Notes: generated from the letters alone by a model not told the origin. DNA of 64,000 bases from Oopsacas minuta (GCA_024704765.1 JAKMXF010000166.1:584743-648742); one strand, 5' to 3'; shown: positions 54,145 through 64,000, counted from the first letter of the stretch. Numbers and translations are program-made.

Positions 54145-54812
54145 TTGCAGTCCAAGTGCGATTTTAGCCCAAGTGCAGTTCGACTGGTCTAAGTGCACTT
54201 GGACCCGAGTAGTTAGTCTAATTGGACTTGGACTAGATCAAGTGCTATTGGAATCTAACTTCAAGATAATGCTGTGGATTCAATAACTTAATTACGTTAT
54301 ATACGTATATCACGAATGTCAATAAAGCCTGATTCTATATAGTTGTTGTAAACAATAGCTACAGGCAATTAGCCTCTGAAATATTTGACTATCTGTCAAT
54401 GCTAGAAATACTGAATATTGTAAAATTGTGAATTGAGTACAATATATCTTCGAACGGTTGGTATATGTATATATATATTTAATCTTCCTAAAGAAGAAAA
54501 GAAATACAGCCACAAACAACTGCCTTTACAATATGTTGACTATTTTGATAACTTATACTGTTCCAATCATCAAAATCTTGTAATTTCTGATATACTGATC
54601 ACGGATGTTTTTAATAAACCTACGTAAATGCTGAGTAGTTATTCCCAAGTTCGGACATTGACCCTCAGAACCCTTGATAATCGTGAATAACGTGCATAAC
54701 GTAATTGAGTCATTGAATCCACCAATTATCGTAGAGTTAGGTTTAATAGCATTTGAACTAGTCCAAGTCCAATTAGACTAAGTACTCGGGTCCAAGTGCA
54801 CTTGGACTGCAA
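54145..54812. mobile_element. Foldback MITE rich in 'ccaagtgcacttgga' words
   Basis: The left arm (about 54145-54245) and right arm (about 54740-54812) are inverted copies: both read ttgcagtccaagtgc at the outer end, then cacttggacccgagta, (t/c)tagtctaattggacttgg. The left arm has an extra internal copy of the ccaagtgc unit. The unpaired middle is AT-rich and noncoding. No target duplication could be fixed. Confidence 0.7.
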
Positions 54813-54842
54813 AAATACAACGAAATTCCGGTAATAATATGG

Positions 54843-56505
54843 TTATTTATTACACCCTTTAGGTCAAAAGCTATCGAATTTAAGCCCGTTGTTACGAATT
54901 TCGCTCATAACAACCCTAGTTGAACTAAGTCCGCTAGAATTGATATTTTCATTTGGCATATTTATGCCAAATATTTGAGTTATATTTAAGTAGAAACCAG
55001 ATTTATCTCACTATTCCATTGCATGGAAATATAGTCAGAAAAAGCCGATGTAAAATGAAAGTAAATCCCACTTTCTTTACAATCTGAGAAGGAAAAATAT
55101 TTTAAGAAATAGGTGATAAGATAAAACTGTTTCGATTGTATGCTGTTAATATTATATAGGCCATTCGCATCCCTGTGTAAAAAGTGGGGGATATATCCCC
55201 GGGATTTACGCCCATTGCGTGAATACTAAAGAATTTCGTCAAACTGTGGGTAGTGACTCGATTTAGTTCAAATATTTATTCTTTAACATGTCATGATATT
55301 CTTATTTACCGAGTTCGATCGAACGATGTTAAACTGTATGTATCAGTCATTAACAAGTAAACCAATAATCTTATCGTTCGAAATTAATTACCAACGAGCC
55401 TTTGGCTCGTCGCTTCGCGATGAACTCGGCGCATTGCACCTCGAGGTATTCAACAAACAAACAAACAGACAAACAACAATTGAGATTATTAATTTTGGTG
55501 TTGTTACCAATATTCAGACTAAGAATACTCGATTACTCCAGTATAGTCGTTGAAAGTATGATTATACCTCAATATTGAGATTTGTTTAATTTATATTCAT
55601 AAAAACAACAATAAATTTACATATCATTAATCCAAAAGTGTGGAAATTGGATTCAGCATGTTCGATATATTTTTTGAAGTTTATTTAATTCTAATTACTT
55701 TCTTGATAAACACGATAAATACATAGTTCTGCGGAAATTTCAAATTGCATACCATAAATCCTTTCCTTGACAACGGACAAACAAACAAACAAACAAACAA
55801 ACAAACAAATAAACAAATTGACAATCATTGAGATTTAATAATATAGATTATATCTATAAAGAAATATCTACAAATTCTTTGAAGAGGGAAAACTTGACTA
55901 CACATTTCATTTTTCCATCAATACTACACAGTATTCTTCACGCTAGGGGATATTTACGGAAGGGGAGGAATACTTATGAAACCTGCACTTTAAGAGGAAA
56001 AAGTTGCGTAGTTTCCTACACTTTGCTAATCACGATAAATATAGAGTTATGCAACATCTTTGGATTGCAATTGCAATTGCAAAATACCAAACCATAAATC
56101 CTATTCTTGACAACAGAGAAAACAACAAACAAACATCAATTGAGATTTAATGATATTGTTAATAACAATCGTAAAGCTCTTACATAAAGGTAGTCAAGCC
56201 TATATATAAACGACAAATTAATGATACAATCTGATAGGCCTGAATACTGCGGTTGATAATACCAAATCTTACAACTTATCTTACAACTTGCGGTTGATAA
56301 TTAACAAAATAATTAAATGTCTCTCAGATTTACGTTAAATGCACATTGTTTGTTAATTACTACCAGAAACTTAAAGCCAAGTTCGTAGAATATGGAGTTT
56401 TATGTAATAAATTTCAAAAGGTTTAACTGGAGTTGTTATGAACGGACTTCGTTATAACGGGCTAAAAATTCAGTATCTTTTGACCTAAAGGAGGCGACAA
56501 ATAAC
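54843..56505. mobile_element. Inverted-repeat element with ~80-bp ends, split by a Helitron
   Basis: The left end (54843-54922) contains ctttaggtcaaaagctatcg and taagcccgttgttac. The right end (56425-56504) carries the inverse: cgttataacgggcta and atcttttgacctaaag. The region between holds the Helitron at 55395-55847 and a further Helitron 5' fragment (about 56022-56152). Noncoding. Confidence 0.65.
55395..55847 (-). mobile_element. Nonautonomous Helitron, family 1 (complete)
   Basis: On the minus strand it starts TCTATATTATTAAATCTC at 55847 and ends at 55395 in the palindrome cgagcc-ttt-ggctcg (55395-55409). A ggcgca...tgcacc near-palindrome lies at about 55428. A caaa repeat tract of about 40 bp lies near the 5' end. 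It shares the cgataaatacatagtt and ggattcagcatgttcg words with the other copies. Confidence 0.65.
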
Positions 56506-56686
56506 TTCTTTAAAAGGGAAATTTATACTGATATTTCGGAATATACAAGTTGGTGTGTCCGGCTTTGAGCAATTCACAGTTTAGCAACACTATTTGGAGG
56601 GCTTAGCTCCCCACACTAGCAGACAATATCTGAGGCATTTTGGTAACTACATTATTTTCAAGTGCGGCACATCCATTTCAAAAGTA

Positions 56687-58013
56687 CGAGGGTCGTCCAA
56701 AAAGTTTTTAGAATGAATGCTGTAACTTCATTTCTTGCACACCAATACATCTTATATCTATAGTACACTATTTATAACTACTCTAGTTAAAATATCTAAG
56801 CTTTTTATCTTTTATTACTTTTTTGACAGCTACTTATATAGTCAGCACTTGGCTCTTATTTTAAATTCGTACCTAATTATTCCTCATGGATTTACATTTG
56901 GAAAGGAGGGACTTTCGCGCAATGATTTTTTATGACTCTATGAGAAAACTCAGTCCTAAAGAATCACATATTCAACTTCAGGACACATTTGGAGAAAAAT
57001 CACCATCTTTGGCTACAGTGTACAACTGGTACGGTGAATTTAACCGTGGACGAAAGACTCTAAGTGATGAGATGCGATCAGGACGTCCTGCAGATGGTTA
57101 ACCCAGAAAATATCCAGAAAGTTAAGAAAATAATCAAAAATGAGCGTCGAATCATAATTGACGAAATAATGAGTTATTTAGACATCAGCAGAGGAAGCCT
57201 CCATGCCATACTTCATGAACATCTCTTGGTGAGGAAAGTGGCTGCACGTTGGATTCCACATAAACTTTCTGAAGAACAAATGACAACTCGAGTGGATTGG
57301 TGCAAATTTATGATCAGAAAATTCGATCATGGTCGTTCAAAGCTATTGAATACATTAATTACGGGAGATGAGACTTGGATTTACCAATATGACCCAGAGA
57401 CGAAGCAACAATCTTCAGTTTGGCTTTTTCCAGATGATGATCTCCCTCAAAAATTGAGACGTGCACGAAGTGGCAACAAGCAAATGGTCGCCAGTTTCAT
57501 CTCTAAAAAGGGATATGTTGCTACTATTCCCCTTATAGAGCAAAAGACTGTAACTGCGAGTTGGTATGTCAACATTTGCATGCCTCAGGTGATAGAAAAG
57601 TGGAGCATTTTACATCCTAAAGCCTACCTCACCTCACTTCAATGGCACCATGACAATGCAAGTGCACACAAGGCAGCTTTAACAATGGATTTCTTTGCAG
57701 AAAATGGTATAAAATTGATACCCCATCCAGCATATTCCCCAGATTTGGCGCCATGCGACTTCTTTCTTTTCCCTAAACTAAAAAAGAAGATCAAATAGGT
57801 TCATTTCGATAGTGCAGAAGAGGCAAGACTGGCTTATAATGGGGCCCTCCAAGACCTAACATAAGAAGCCTGGGAAAATTGATTTGAAGTTGGTTTAGAA
57901 GGATGGATTTATGCATACAGTCATCTGGTATTTACTTCGAGAAACTATAAAAAAATAATCCATTTCCTACTATTCTTTCATATAGATTCTAAAAACTTTT
58001 TGGACTACCCTCG
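56687..58013 (+). mobile_element. mariner element, 1.33 kb, TA-flanked (decayed)
   Basis: The ends match after reverse complementing: cgagggtcgtccaaaaagtt and cgagggtagtccaaaaagtt. TA flanks both (56685-56686, 58014-58015). The length is normal for mariner. It carries a disrupted DD34D transposase on + (56886-57798 and beyond). It is nested in the piggyBac-like interior. Confidence 0.93.
56886..57960 (+). pseudogene. mariner transposase pseudogene (DD34D)
   Basis: 56886-57101 encodes the N-terminal HTH part (FRAMIFYDSMRKLSPKES, ATVYNWYGEF, EMRSGRPADG). After a one-base shift, 57064-57798 gives SRGSLHAILHEHL, VRKVAARWIPHKLS, ITGDETWIYQYDP (first Asp), LQWHHDNASAHK (second Asp) and YSPDLAPCDFFLFPKLK (third Asp). 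Exactly 34 residues lie between the second and third Asp, the mariner spacing. TAG at 57796-57798 and later stops cut off the C-terminus, though GWIYAYSHL-like sequence continues to about 57960. At least one frameshift and two stops, so inactive. Confidence 0.9.
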
Positions 58014-58382
58014 TATTACAACGTAATATTTTATTATATCTAAAGTTGTATGGCGATACGGGACCAAATAATACAAACTGTACCAGGAATATTTATGCCT
58101 AATTGTTTCCGAATTCTTCTTAGGCCGATGAGAGGGGGAGATCCGCGACAAATTCCCAAGGCCCCCGCTGTTGGCACCTTTAAGAAATTTAATAAGCCGA
58201 CTAGCAACTATACAATGAGCCACAAATATGCATGGCGTCTGGCCGATTTGTATATAATTGTGTATCATGACCACACCTAAGTCTACATTTGGGCAACATT
58301 CGGTCTTGGCTGTTCAAGTTTGATCAGAATAGTCATAGAAGATCAAATTAGCCAAAATTGATGTGAAGATCTCTCTGTAGCC

Positions 58383-59231
58383 CAGTGGTTCTCAAACTGG
58401 GGTACGCCAGCACTTTTCCTAGGGGTACGCCGGTGTTTCACCTAATCATATCAATTCTGTAATAATCATATACAAATATTTCGAGTTACACACTATCATG
58501 TCAACAGACTCAGCACATAGATAGTAATTTCATGCCAAATAATTAATATATATCAGTTACAATGGTTTCATCACTAATTATTATCACCCTTGAATATTTA
58601 TTGTTTGAGGTTATGCTAATTAAGGATTCCATTGTCCGTACATATGTGTCAACTCATATTGATTTGAATATCACACCCACCCGTGTATCGTATTGTTCTT
58701 ATAAAATGGAAATTAGAAGAGTATTTCTTTGAGACCTTGACTTTATCACCAAATTCATATGGAATCTGCTAAGAAACGGAAGTATAATGAAGACTATATT
58801 AAATATGGATTTACATCCATACTTAAAGAGGGACGGGAACTACCACAATGTGTAATATGTTATAAGGTGCTATCTGAGGGCTCGATGAAACCAAGTTTTC
58901 TAAAACGCTTTGTGAACAAGGATTTTCAGCGCTATTAATAATTACAAACAAATTTCGAGCGCGGTTGTCTGTGGAAGCTGATCTCCGTCTGGCCCTTTCA
59001 AAAACTGTGCCACGAATTGATAGCCTGATACACAACATGCAAGCACATCCTTCCCACTAATTAATTATCTACTTTATTTATATTGCTAGAATAAAAAACA
59101 CTTTTATTTTTCACAACTGGGTAAAAGGGATTGAAAACCTAATATTTACAATGCAGGCCATTGTAAGGGGTATATCACACACAAGATCCAGCTTGAGGGA
59201 TACGCAATGAGAAAAAGTTTGAGAACCACTG
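58383..59231 (+). mobile_element. 849-bp deletion derivative of the ZBED5-like hAT, 8-bp target duplication
   Basis: Ends cagtggttctcaaactgggg and, reverse-complemented, cagtggttctcaaacttttt are those of 38879-41209. The flanks are a perfect ctgtagcc (58375-58382, 59232-59239). It runs in the opposite orientation. Its left part encodes MESAKKRKYNEDYIKYGFT up to KPSFLKR, then jumps directly to the hATC tail (TTTGTGAACAAGGATTTTC...), about 1.48 kb shorter than the parent. No functional protein, but both ends are kept. It could be moved only by a transposase made elsewhere. Confidence 0.95.
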
Positions 59232-59273
59232 CTGTAGCCAAATGATCAGGCAGAAAATGTAGCAAGAAGAACA

Positions 59274-59605
59274 TTGGTCCTCCCACCTCAAAAGTTGTCT
59301 CGGGGGTGGGTCTATGGACCACAATTAGAAGATTACGATTGGCTATGGGGTCTCTGTAGACCCCAATTAGAAGATTACAGTAGGCTATGGGGTCTCTGTA
59401 GACCCCAATTAGAAGATTACAGTAGGCTATGGGGTCTCTGTAGACGCCAATATGGAGATTACAGTAGGCTATGGGCTCTCTGTAGACCCCAATATGAAGT
59501 TTACTGTTGGCTACGGGGTCTCTGTGTACCCCAATATGAAGACTACTGTTGGCTATCGTGTCTGGGTAAATTTTTGTGACAGGGGGTCCTAATGGAACAA
59601 TCTAG
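59274..59605. repeat. 42-bp minisatellite array 1 with a hairpin in each unit
   Basis: About seven tandem units of 42 bp with the pattern agattacagtaggctatgg followed by ggtctctgtagaccccaatt. Each well-kept unit contains ggggtct-ctgt-agacccc, a 7-bp hairpin. The array ends near 59600 in tagccaccgctt, a diverged form of the piggyBac-like terminus. The + frame is open throughout because the unit is 14 codons, but there is no other sign of coding. Confidence 0.85.
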
Positions 59606-60339
59606 CCACCGCTTGATCAATGTAAAGGGTATATTTTCAAGGCTGTATTTGAGTGAATATCACCTGTATACATAAATGATAGGGAAATGCATAGGTGAAC
59701 CTCCTTTGGTAAGTCTTTTCAACACCAAAAGGAAATATCATAGTTTACGATATCAGGGGCAACTATTTGATACCCACTTATCAACTTTGTGGTCTTGAGC
59801 AAAATATTATAAACCATAATTACGACACCATTTGGAACTGAAAATAATTCTTCACCTCTTCAAATTCAAAATCTTTCACTTTCCCAAACATTTGGCATAA
59901 AAACTAAAAAAAAGGCTTTGATACCAATACTGACTAAATAGTAGTCTGCACAATACACGAACTAAGGAAGTGCGGCGGATGAGGCTAAAAGGCGGTCGGG
60001 TGACTGCCTGAGCAATGGTAAAGTGGTTATCTTAGAGCCTGAGTAGTCTAACCGTTTGCGCCGCCAAGGCTAAGGCATGCATTTCAATACTGGGGCATCT
60101 TATTAATGTATATTCGACACAGTAAAAAGAATAATACCTATATACGCGTATTGGCCATCGGGTTGATCAGTACTCATAGTGACGGCAAATTAAGGGTATT
60201 GACCAGCAGTTTGGCCACAACGCGTATTGACTAGTTAGTACACGTACTGACTGATTTCAGGTAGTGAGCGTACCATATATACAAAAATGTGATACAAGAA
60301 TATTTGAAAGAAAAAATTATAATTATACACATTGAATCA
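59606..60339. other. Spacer between the two minisatellite arrays
   Basis: AT-rich and noncoding, with a short locally GC-richer stretch around 59965-60075 (gtgcggcggatgaggc, gtttgcgccgccaaggc). That stretch has no cloverleaf that I can support. No element ends were found. Confidence 0.3.
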
Positions 60340-60800
60340 TATAAAGCCCACAGAGACCCCAAGACAACAGAAATCTTCATATTGGGGTCTACAGAGAGCC
60401 CATAGCCAACAGTAATCTTCTAATTGGGGTCTACAGAGACCCCATAGCCAACAGTAATCTTCATATTGGGGTCTACAGAGAGCCCATAGCCAACAGTAAT
60501 CTTCATTTTGGGGTCTACAGAGAGCCCATAGCCAACAGTAATCTTCATATTGGGGTCTACAGAGAGCCCATAGCCAACAGTAATCTTCTAATTGGGGTCT
60601 ACAGAGAGCCCATAGCCAACTGTAATCATCATATTGGGGTCTACAGAGAGCCCATAGCCAACTGTAATCATCATATTGTGGTCTACAGAGACCCCATAGC
60701 CAACAGTGATCATCATATTGGGGTGTACCGAAACCCCATAGCCAATTTTGATCTCTACGGTCAAAGACTTTTTGACTAGACCCATAGCCAATTGTATAAA
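60340..60800. repeat. 42-bp minisatellite array 2, inverted relative to array 1
   Basis: About nine to ten units of the complementary pattern: attggggtctacagagagcc then catagccaacagtaatcttc. The same hairpin core ggggtct...aga(c/g)ccc is present but many units have gagagccc, which weakens it. It ends next to the 14-bp piggyBac-like terminus at 60812-60825. Units near the right end diverge most. A short related array lies at 52640-52730. Confidence 0.85.
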
Positions 60801-60991
60801 TGAAATTAGCCTAGCCACCGCTGGGTTAAACAATATTGGTTAATTATTATGTATAATTATTGTATTTTACAATTAGTTAGTCGAGTTTCTCTAATAATTA
60901 GAACATGGAACGTAGTCGTAGGTCAATACGGCCCGCATAAAAATTTGGAATTAGAATGCGGCCCGCGCAGAAAAAAGTTTGCCCAACCCTG

Positions 60992-61238
60992 CCTTACTTC
61001 CATGAATTAATTCTCTATATGTTGATATGCTATTGTAATATTTTTGCTAAAATAAGAATCTTTATTCAATTTTCCCGTGGAACTCATTCGTTAATTCAGG
61101 GATCATTCCATGAATGTATTCTGGAATTGATTTGCCGGATTTGATTCTCTATATGTTGTATACCTATAACCAGGGGCGTAGGCAGTACTAGAAGTGAGTT
61201 TGCGCCACCTAATATCAATATGATTTCATGTGTATATA
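60992..61238. other. Flank between the hAT shell and the mariner
   Basis: Begins with the right copy of ccttactt. The following ccatgaattaattctctata resembles the left flank of the shell (ggaattaattctttatatg near 52147), and ggaattgatttgccgg near 61122 adds another variant, so both sides belong to one diverged ggaattaatt-rich repeat. No gene. Confidence 0.35.
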
Positions 61239-62576
61239 CTACTGGCGTTCAATAAGTAGTCGTTATTCCAAATTTTGTAAGTCGGGATATTTCGACCCAG
61301 ATCAAACTGAATTTTCTAATAACAATCCATCCATTGTGAATTCAATAATGCAAAGCGTTTTTGATTCTGATGTCTCGTTCTAATGTTGTACTTATTTACA
61401 TTTTGACAGTTTATTATAGTAACATTTTTAATGGCTTCAAAAAGTACAGATTTCGAATTTGAGCAGAGAGCATATGTGAAGATCAGAACACTGCTCAAAG
61501 TTTCACCAACAGATGGCCACAAAGATTTAGAGGAAGTTTATAAGGATACAGCACTTCCATATTCCACTGTTGTTGATCGGGCTAGACGCTTTCGTGAAGG
61601 TAGAGTGTCCATTGAAGATGGGGCAAGAATAGGGAGACCAGTTTCCAGCGCCAGTGACAAAAATATCCTTGAGGTATCCGCGTTACTTGAACAAGACCCT
61701 CATATCACGCTTGTGGAGATAGCTGATGCGGTTGGGATCTCAACGGGAACTGCTCAAGCTATTGTACATGATAATATGAAATTCCGAAAGATATGTGCTC
61801 GATGGGTGCCGCATTTACTAACTCAGGGCCAGAAAGCAAAGAGGGTTCAATGTGCTACTAAATTGCTCTCTGAGTTTGATCGAGCTGACTCCAGAAGGTA
61901 ATTTGAGATAGTAACAGGTGACGAAACTTGGGTACGTTATTCTGAGCCTTTTTCAAAAGAAGCAAACAAAGTATGGGTGGCAAAAGGACAGGATCCACCA
62001 ATGATCCCTCGACATGACTTTCGGGACCCGAAAGTTATGTACTGTATATTTTTTTATTCTAATGGTCCAGTGTGCCAGATTTGTGTCCCCAAATACCAAA
62101 CAATAACAGGCTCCTTCTACACCAATGAGTGTCTAACAGAGGTTGAAAAATTCTACCAAAATCGACGGCCAAGGACTGGAACTCGTGGATTGCGAATATT
62201 GCATGATAACGCCCGACCGCACAAGACAAAGCTAGTTAGAGAAAAGTTGGAAGCTAAGAAGATTGTGGAGCTAGATCACCCTCCCTACTCACCAGATCTA
62301 GCTCCCTGTGACTTTTGGTTGTTTCCAAAGCTAATGAAACATCTATCAGGGAGGAAATTCGAGAGTCGAGCTCAGATAGGATCGGCGATTTTCCAGTATA
62401 TGAAAGGTGTACCAACCGAAGACGACAAAAAAGTATTTTTCGATTGGATAAAAAGGCTGAAATTGGTTTTACAGCACGAAGGGGAATACTTTGAGAAACT
62501 CCATCACTGAATACACAATTATGCTAGAAAATTTAGAATTACAATGTGATAACGACTACTTATTGAACGCCCGTAG
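61239..62576 (+). mobile_element. mariner element, 1.34 kb, nearly intact, TA-flanked
   Basis: The left end ctactggcgttcaataagta and the right end, reverse-complemented, ctacgggcgttcaataagta differ at one base in the first 20. TA flanks both (61237-61238, 62577-62578). It holds a transposase frame of 359 codons broken by a single stop. It is the youngest-looking transposon in the window, judged by matching ends and reading frame. Confidence 0.93.
61431..62510 (+). pseudogene. mariner transposase with a single in-frame stop
   Basis: The two open parts 61431-61901 and 61977-62510 are in the same frame, and only TAA at 61899-61901 interrupts it (codon 157). The N-terminus has EQRAYVKIRTLLKVSP and an HTH (STVVDRARRFREG). 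A second HTH-like part holds EIADAVGISTGTAQAIVH, then WVPHLLTQGQK. The catalytic triad is IVTGDETWV (just after the stop), RILHDNARPHK and YSPDLAPCDFWLFPKL, with 34 residues between the second and third Asp. The frame runs to a natural C-terminus (YFEKLHH). The length of 359 is normal for mariner. The stop may be a real mutation, polymorphic or a read error. Confidence 0.92.
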
Positions 62577-62705
62577 TAATACTATTTTACCTTAATTCCA
62601 GTTTAATCAACGTTTTATCGTTTGTATAGCTAATAAAATAGACCGTCATATGTCATCACTCTGTTAATTCGTAATGAACAAACAATACTTAACAAATATC
62701 TTCCA

Positions 62706-62866
62706 TCAACTCCCGTTATACTGCAGCTCATCCGTTCGCGATAATTATTTCGATATTAGCAGTTCGATATAGCAGACGAAATTTATGTTACTTCGACGTT
62801 TTGGTAGCATATTTGCATAATCTTTGCTAGTATAAAGGTGTTTGATATAACGAGAGTATTGAGTGT
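62706..62866. mobile_element. Small MITE-like inverted repeat
   Basis: Left: tcaactcccgttatactgca; right, reverse-complemented: tcaatactctcgttatatca. The match is imperfect but both ends share the cgttata core. ttcgata(t/t)agca words recur inside. Noncoding. From 62867 to 63220 I see nothing definite. Confidence 0.4.
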
Positions 62867-63229
62867 ACCTGCTTAGAAAAGCAGAAATATATCAAGCTAA
62901 AAATTCAGTTAACAGGATCCTATTAAATACTAGGGTACATATACAATAAATGCAGGAGAGCATTGATAATCCATGTTCTTTTTCACTGATATTTTCTCTA
63001 TTAGAATGAATTGTTGTAAATTTGTCAAACACTATGTAAATAAAGATAATATTTAATTAAGAAATTCCAATCAAATAATTAGTGAATAACTAGCGATAAG
63101 GATGCATGAATGATTGCGATTAAACGATTGGTATAAGTGTAAATTCACATTCATTGTCATCATATAATTCTGGGTTGCCCTGGGATTTTGATCCCATTCT
63201 CACGGCAACCCTGAATTATTATTTGCATG

Positions 63230-63475
63230 AGGTAGGTTAGCTAGATATACCTCAATTTGTCAGTTGTCCTAACTTTAGCATTTTTCCAAAATGCTAACTC
63301 ATCATTCAACTTTTGAGTCATTCTGCGAATTTGAAGCGCTTAGTGAAGTGCCTCAGTATATCCTGTCGCGTAGCAACGAAAATTACTAATATATTTAGCT
63401 GTTTCATACTAAGCTAAACCTGAGGTACAAAGCTGTGGCCCAGAATCCTAGCAAGTGATGTGGGCTAATAGCATA
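63230..63475 (+). mobile_element. Helitron family 2 relic, interior and 3' region
   Basis: Contains the same order as 50690-51271: cctcaatttgtcagttgtcc, aaaatgctaactcatcat, then aagtgcctcagtatatcctg and gtcgcgtagcaac. After that a second diverged 3' segment, cctgaggtacaaagctgtgg and cctagcaagtgatg, matches 51219-51258. The termini are worn. 63476-64000 is AT-rich with no feature I can name. Confidence 0.45.
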
Positions 63476-64000
63476 TTTGCTAATTAGTTTCTCTGTCCAT
63501 CAGTTATGGGTATTATATGGCTCTTAGGATATAAGTTTATTCTTAAGTTCACCTCAATATTGTAGTTTATCAGATATATTTTGGCATTATTGAACTGTCT
63601 GTATAGTGTAATTAATGTGTGGCAAAATATTTGTATCAGTTTGTAACGAATTAGTAAAATTTATAGTATTGGATTGCCTTTCGCCATGTAAATTCAAATA
63701 AAATTATAGTCTCTCGTGAACCTAGGGGATATTATGAACATGAACGACCGCTTACCGCCTTAGCCTCTTAGATACTTAATCACTACTGCACCCATCCCAA
63801 ACTTGCACCCCCAAATATATGGCTAGATCCACTCCTGGTTATTTACCACATTGGGAATTTATTATCATTACAGCCCCTGAATTCCAAAAAATTAGGGATA
63901 AATTCCACTTCTCTATTCTTTCGAAATTGCTCAATTCCCGTTTACAACCCTTGATTCTCTTAATTATTGAATTATCCAATCGAATTCCTTTTGAATTGGA

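Larger units (their letters stand above)
52581..60825. mobile_element. piggyBac-like element, TTAA-flanked, with minisatellite interior
   Basis: The left end cccagcggtggcta and the right end, reverse-complemented, cccagcggtggcta are identical over 14 bases. TTAA lies outside both (52577-52580, 60826-60829), the piggyBac target signature; cc(c/y) starts are also usual. Subterminal regions carry 42-bp tandem units (52640-52730 and 60340-60800). No piggyBac transposase was found. The interior is 8.2 kb because other elements entered it. Confidence 0.7.
52243..60991. mobile_element. hAT element shell, 8.7 kb, with nested insertions and 8-bp target duplication
   Basis: The left end caggggtgggcaaattacgg and the right end, reverse-complemented, cagggttgggcaaacttttt both lead into a gcccgc motif. 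A perfect 8-bp duplication, ccttactt, flanks them (52235-52242, 60992-60999). Only about 0.5 kb of hAT sequence remains outside the insertion: 52243-52576 with a transposase start (atggcttcgaagaaaagtat at 52488, MASKKSIAISPKEP...), and 60830-60991. The rest of its original body is missing or was deleted before or during insertion. Confidence 0.88.

Noticed and set aside
60035-60090. tRNA-like stretch (gagtagtctaaccgtttgcgccgcc)
   Set aside because: No cloverleaf with proper stems and no clear B box could be drawn.
59274-60800. CRISPR-like array
   Set aside because: Units are contiguous 42-bp tandem repeats without unique spacers, in a eukaryotic genome.

Overview
The window is eukaryotic, and almost certainly from an invertebrate animal. 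It carries a collagen prolyl 3-hydroxylase, an MSL1-type chromatin scaffold, importin-9, an ER cyclophilin B, a SLC25A51-type mitochondrial carrier, a MUS81 nuclease, a uridine-cytidine kinase and a coiled-coil/NHL protein. Nearly every conserved gene is one uninterrupted reading frame close to the family's usual length, so the genome is intron-poor. AT-rich intergenic DNA is packed with DNA transposons and Helitrons. An early-branching animal such as a sponge would fit, but the sequence alone does not prove that.

Layout: 1-14 kb is the gene-dense part, with MSL1 (878-1774), IPO9 (4807-7887), a prolyl 3-hydroxylase (9129-11048) and cyclophilin B (13128-13745), all on the + strand, separated by small inverted-repeat elements (MITEs) and a Helitron. 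From 14 to 32 kb lie a broken transposon-like gene (14845-16475), an NHL-repeat gene (19818-21047), a complete but decayed hAT element with perfect 8-bp target duplications (21394-23891), a Harbinger transposase fragment, a truncated NHL paralogue ending in a Harbinger-like terminus, and a ZMYM1-like hAT pseudogene. From 32 to 50 kb the host genes are SLC25A51-like (32461-33318, -), MUS81 (42572-43990, -) and UCK (49162-49948, +, one frameshift), set among three further hAT-type copies or nested sets and a decayed mariner. From 50 to 64 kb there is almost no host gene. This part is dominated by a nested structure: a hAT shell (52243-60991, 8-bp duplication ccttactt) holds a TTAA-flanked piggyBac-like element (52581-60825). 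That element in turn holds a foldback element, an inverted-repeat element with a Helitron inside it, a mariner (56687-58013), an 849-bp hAT deletion derivative and two oppositely oriented 42-bp minisatellite arrays. A nearly intact mariner (61239-62576) follows.

Functional links: prolyl 3-hydroxylase and cyclophilin B are partners in the vertebrate ER collagen-modifying complex and are next to each other here. The remaining host genes are housekeeping genes (nuclear import, NAD carrier, DNA repair, nucleotide salvage, chromatin) with no evident joint role. I saw no rRNA genes, no confident tRNA genes and no CRISPR arrays.
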